Shown: piece by piece, positions 15,801 to 17,749 of the stretch | How the letters are laid out: each line of letters starts with the position of its first letter | Numbering within the stretch: the first letter of the stretch is position 1 | From: Candidatus Zixiibacteriota bacterium | GTDB lineage: Bacteria; Zixibacteria; MSB-5A5; UBA10806 | NCBI GenBank assembly: GCA_003520965.1 | Contig: DOTU01000237.1 | Span: 1 to 17,749 of the forward strand | DNA: 17,749 bases | Reading direction: 5' to 3' | Notes under the pieces: generated by a model | Seen by the model: only the letters and a program-made list of their open reading frames with translations | The model's database searches: none | Told to the model about the DNA's origin: nothing | Program-made: the position numbers and the translations under genes

Positions 15801-16294
15801 CTTGAAACCAGGTTAAAATCCAAAAGAAGGGGCCGCGCTTTTTCTGTATTGCCGTGATCTTGCTTCCATATAAAATTCGCTGGTTTGAAATCGTTATATA
15901 GGTAGCCGCAGAAATGTATGAAAGCTGAACATTCTAAAATCTCGATAATAAAATCATCAATCCAGGCGCCTTGAGGATGATTAACTGAGGAGCGCAGTAA
16001 CGATCTCACTTCATCTTCGGAAATTCCAACTGCATAGGGCATGATAATAATCGGCTGGGCCTCATCACCTGTTAGTCCCAAAGGGTTTACCAGGGATGGG
16101 TGGCGATGGGTTATAGCGAAACGGAACTCTGATCTTATGGCTTCGGCGGCTTCGGGTTTACCCTCGAGCGCCATTTTCAGGGCTACCTTACGGCCAGAAA
16201 ATAGATCGGTTGCCAGAACAACATGGGCTACGCCTCCCTGGCCCAAAAGCTCGGCCGGGCGGTAATGTCCCCCAAGCAAGGCGGGATCATTCAT
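12848..16294 (-). CDS. Ser/Thr protein kinase-like protein with NTPase-like middle and TPR array
   Basis: 1148 aa from ATG 16294, 4 nt after the histidine kinase stop (TGAAAAGATG), which suggests translational coupling. A GTG at 16357 would add 21 aa overlapping that gene and is less likely. Numbering is from 16294. The kinase domain spans about 11-265: Gly loop GQGGVAHV at 18-25, VALK lysine K40, catalytic loop YNDFKPAN with D135 and N140, DFN in place of DFG at 159-161, SPE at 180-182. About 305-440 looks like an AAA/STAND-type NTPase, with a Walker B-like AVLIIDD at 367-373 but a degenerate P-loop (FFGNGCGTSPND, no Lys). About 600-1115 is a TPR solenoid (ALxNLGxxY-type helices). The architecture resembles large bacterial kinase-ATPase-TPR regulators. 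It is cytoplasmic; no membrane segment is seen. Its substrates are unknown, and it probably acts with the adjoining sensor kinase. Confidence 0.9.
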   Translation of the reverse strand: MNDPALLGGHYRPAELLGQGGVAHVVLATDLFSGRKVALKMALEGKPEAAEAIRSEFRFAITHRHPSLVNPLGLTGDEAQPIIIMPYAVGISEDEVRSLLRSSVNHPQGAWIDDFIIEILECSAFIHFCGYLYNDFKPANFIWKQDHGNTEKARPLLLDFNLVSRIGETLSKRGTIEYASPEVLLGKEPTTASDLYSIGAMLYDLFTGTPPFISDDNSILIKQITEDGMADLSNIPARLRDGIAALLSREPNSRPQDARAAAEAFGLRSQFDELVKLHAGFYLSAGKPPFSKELKKACSEYLTGKSEKALLFFGNGCGTSPNDFLAADLALSGYNVERIDGEETPQAISATFEYLQSPGNQIDTKKAVLIIDDITKLDHSERCRLRALLRQPVALPVIACGKRWISCDLSYHIFDPISNYSNYGATREALSAYLKKDAAVPENLSRASGGDPELIFLHLSSAIKKDTYDLLSPESSLDFPLESSPELEAAIERMLFPLDLSKQEMFAFMAAWGIEIPLILLTDFSTEQKNFVDILLASGHLRRGKDSIFFPSEDVRNYVYCRAKNEDRQRYHHYWAEAAEQYLPQGDDSIEMAAFHWGNSGNLRKGYNTNLAVATNLFKKGELGRANVFAETLVSISRNGGGTLPAALMISADILKQAGDYPEARRRYLELLRCLAKGSDQNIRAEAYKDMGDLYRSTKKPERALYYTRKALNHFEKLGLEQGVANCHNNIGLIFWVNQEYHKALESFDLALKANEQLGNFQEQAKIESNIGIIKEIMGKTGEVAGYFEKAYADAQKAADFWLEALIANNLGYYYIRHDELDKARFYLQKALEISEKISYTESTINALSNLGLCDLKSGDLFNSIDYCQRAMQMAKAIGNKHLSFDAQLFLSEIGILMGNFSLADSVLSSLEKDQIYIDNLVFARQVDVLRSRWQFSIGNVEIAQRLATETFGYARTVGDSRLQLEAQLALMATSMGDGNSIDHLRDLASEASKLGHNDLADIAALLLARQYLALKNIESAEIWLERALSKPNQGRRIRLEGRLILGRAKKAQKKYDEAIDILTQIEIEAAGNGFLPDALEATMSLTEVYHHCGKISRAKEILKRADSYAQKISSSLPNCAAQGLWSNRPTMIELQTLREQLVEATRA

Positions 16295-16298
16295 CTTT

Positions 16299-17749
16299 TC
16301 AGCGGAGCGGAAGCTCAACTGTAAATACTGCGCCTCCATTGGGGCCATTATCCCCACTCAGGCGTCCTTTGTGGTTACTAATTATCCTGTAACTTGTGGA
16401 AAGACCCAGTCCATGCCCGGTCTTCTTGGTGGTGATATACGGTTCGAAAATCCTGGGAAGCACTTCTTCGGAGATACCGGGGCCGTTATCGCTTACCGTA
16501 ATCTCCAAACCTTCGTCTTTGCTTCTGCAGGAAATAACTATTCGGCCGTCCTTTGTCTCATTATCGCGGATAGCATCGGCAGCGTTCATGAGAAGATTAA
16601 GAAGCACCTGGTGAATTTGGCCAACATCGATCTCGGTTTTAGGCAGATCCGGAGCCATATCAAGCTCTATTTTAATCCCTTTGAATTTCTGCTGTGGCTT
16701 AATAAAGAAAACTACATCATCAACCAGGCGCGGGATATCGCAAACAACTTTTTTGGTTTCAAGATTGGAGAAATCCATAAGGCCGGCCGTGAAACGCTTC
16801 ATCTTGTCGATATTGCTGACCATTGCTTCGACCTTTGGCGGAACCTTCTCATACTGCTGGTTGGTGATATTGACCGAGATGAGCTGGGCATTGGACGAGA
16901 TCGTCGCCAGGTAGTTGTTGAGTTCATGGCCTATTGACGCCGCCATTTCTCCTTTGGCAATCATTTTTTCAGACATAATCAGGTACTGCTCGAGAATGAC
17001 CTTCTCGGTAATATCCTCGGCTACAATTATGCGGCCGTTGAGATCGCCTTCCAGATGAGCGAACGGCGAGAAGCGCAACCGGATAAAAATATCTTGTGCG
17101 CCGGCTTTGAGTTTATGGGATTCGATCTCCGTTGGCTTTTCACCTGATTTACTTATATTTTCCTGCCAGAATGCGCGCTCCTCATCGGGCAGAAGGCGCA
17201 GGAGATTTTCGCCTAATAGCGGTCTATCGGGATTGAAAGCATAGGCTTTCTCGAAAAGCCGGGCCGCGGTTGCGTTTAGCGATCTCATCCGGCCATTATC
17301 CTCAACCACGATTATAGCCACCGGTGTTTTATCAAGAATGGCTTCCTGAAAACGCTGGAGATTGTAAAGCTCAGTGTAAAGTTGAGCGTTCTGGATAGCG
17401 AGAGCGGCCTGGTCGGCGAAAAGCTCGAACAGGTATAGATCCGATTGTAAAAATATATTAGCTTTCGAAGAGTTATCTAGATAAACAACGCCAATGATCT
17501 GGTTTTTGATTTTTAACGGTACGCACATGGCCGATCTGATATTCATTTGCAGTACCGACTGCTTGCCGGAGAAACGATCATCATTCATGGCATCGGATGT
17601 GTATGTCGAGCGTCCGGTCTTGACCACGCCCTCAGCGATGGTTGTGGAGACTTTCAGATCACTCTGTGACAATTCTTGCTTTTTGATATTATGAGCAGTT
17701 TTAAACTGAAGCTTACCGTCGGAGTCAAGCAGCATCAAAAATCCGCGTT
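16299..17749 (-). CDS. Sensor histidine kinase (GAF-PAS-HisKA-HATPase), N-terminus beyond window
   Basis: The frame is open to the right edge, so the start is not visible; residues RGFLMLLD at the edge are already inside a GAF domain. Over about 482 visible residues: GAF to about 118 (CVPLKIKNQIIGVVYLDN); PAS about 128-250 (TPVAIIVVEDNGRMRSLN, ending VAEDITEK); HisKA with the H-box IGHELNN, histidine near visible residue 274; then the HATPase with N-box NLLMNAADAI, G1 DNGPGI, F-box IFEPYITTK, G2 GHGLGL and a final GPNGGAVF. All catalytic motifs are intact, so it should autophosphorylate. The H-box resembles the NtrB/ZraS type. No transmembrane segment is visible, so sensing is probably cytoplasmic, at least in this part. 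No response regulator lies in the window. It is read into the Ser/Thr kinase gene 4 nt downstream, so the two probably act together. Confidence 0.93.
   Translation of the reverse strand, partial: RGFLMLLDSDGKLQFKTAHNIKKQELSQSDLKVSTTIAEGVVKTGRSTYTSDAMNDDRFSGKQSVLQMNIRSAMCVPLKIKNQIIGVVYLDNSSKANIFLQSDLYLFELFADQAALAIQNAQLYTELYNLQRFQEAILDKTPVAIIVVEDNGRMRSLNATAARLFEKAYAFNPDRPLLGENLLRLLPDEERAFWQENISKSGEKPTEIESHKLKAGAQDIFIRLRFSPFAHLEGDLNGRIIVAEDITEKVILEQYLIMSEKMIAKGEMAASIGHELNNYLATISSNAQLISVNITNQQYEKVPPKVEAMVSNIDKMKRFTAGLMDFSNLETKKVVCDIPRLVDDVVFFIKPQQKFKGIKIELDMAPDLPKTEIDVGQIHQVLLNLLMNAADAIRDNETKDGRIVISCRSKDEGLEITVSDNGPGISEEVLPRIFEPYITTKKTGHGLGLSTSYRIISNHKGRLSGDNGPNGGAVFTVELPLR

Noticed and set aside
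16295..16357. Longer N-terminus of the Ser/Thr kinase from GTG 16357
   Set aside because: It would overlap the histidine kinase by about 60 nt and add 21 residues before the natural kinase N-terminus. The ATG 4 nt after the upstream stop fits coupling better, though an AAGGA before the GTG keeps it possible.

Overview
The window looks like part of a chromosome from an uncultured bacterium of the FCB/candidate-phylum type; Candidatus Zixibacteria or a near relative is my best guess. The basis is a run of exported proteins that combine cohesin-like domains, dockerin repeats and NYPNPFN tails ending in K-x-LL-K type residues, at moderate GC and with clear Shine-Dalgarno sites. The phylum is an inference. 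I see no mobile element, tRNA, rRNA or CRISPR array.

Left block, minus strand (about 1-8224): a three-gene cluster read right to left. A 274-aa cohesin-like protein with a sorting tail is followed after 10 nt by a 703-aa protein (three cohesin-like domains, one Ig/cadherin-like domain, one dockerin, one sorting tail). After 76 nt comes a giant exported protein that starts at 5201 and is still open at base 1. At least 1733 codons of it are visible: a signal peptide, then 18 complete Ig/cadherin-like repeats of about 93 aa and part of a nineteenth.

Middle block, minus strand (8870-12078): a 280-aa cysteine-rich cohesin-plus-dockerin protein without a sorting tail, then a 726-aa exported dockerin protein with one. 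The 726-aa gene is flanked by two strong stem-loops, neither followed by a U-tract. Together the left and middle blocks look like a surface or extracellular assembly module: cohesin/dockerin pairs for docking, C-terminal tails for secretion or anchoring, and a long repeat stalk or adhesin.

Plus-strand island (about 12531-12789): the only plus-strand gene I support. It has a TTGACA-type promoter, a leader of about 110 nt containing a 9-bp inverted repeat, a perfect Shine-Dalgarno, a 21-codon ORF with the string ELEERIAP, and a textbook intrinsic terminator. This self-contained peptide gene is the most likely undescribed element here.

Right block, minus strand (12848-17749): a sensor histidine kinase (GAF, PAS, HisKA, HATPase), cut by the right window edge, is followed 4 nt after its stop by a 1148-aa Ser/Thr-kinase-like protein with an NTPase-like middle and a long TPR array. 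The two are almost certainly translated together and form a signalling pair. The kinase has non-canonical YND and DFN motifs, and its NTPase lacks a P-loop lysine.
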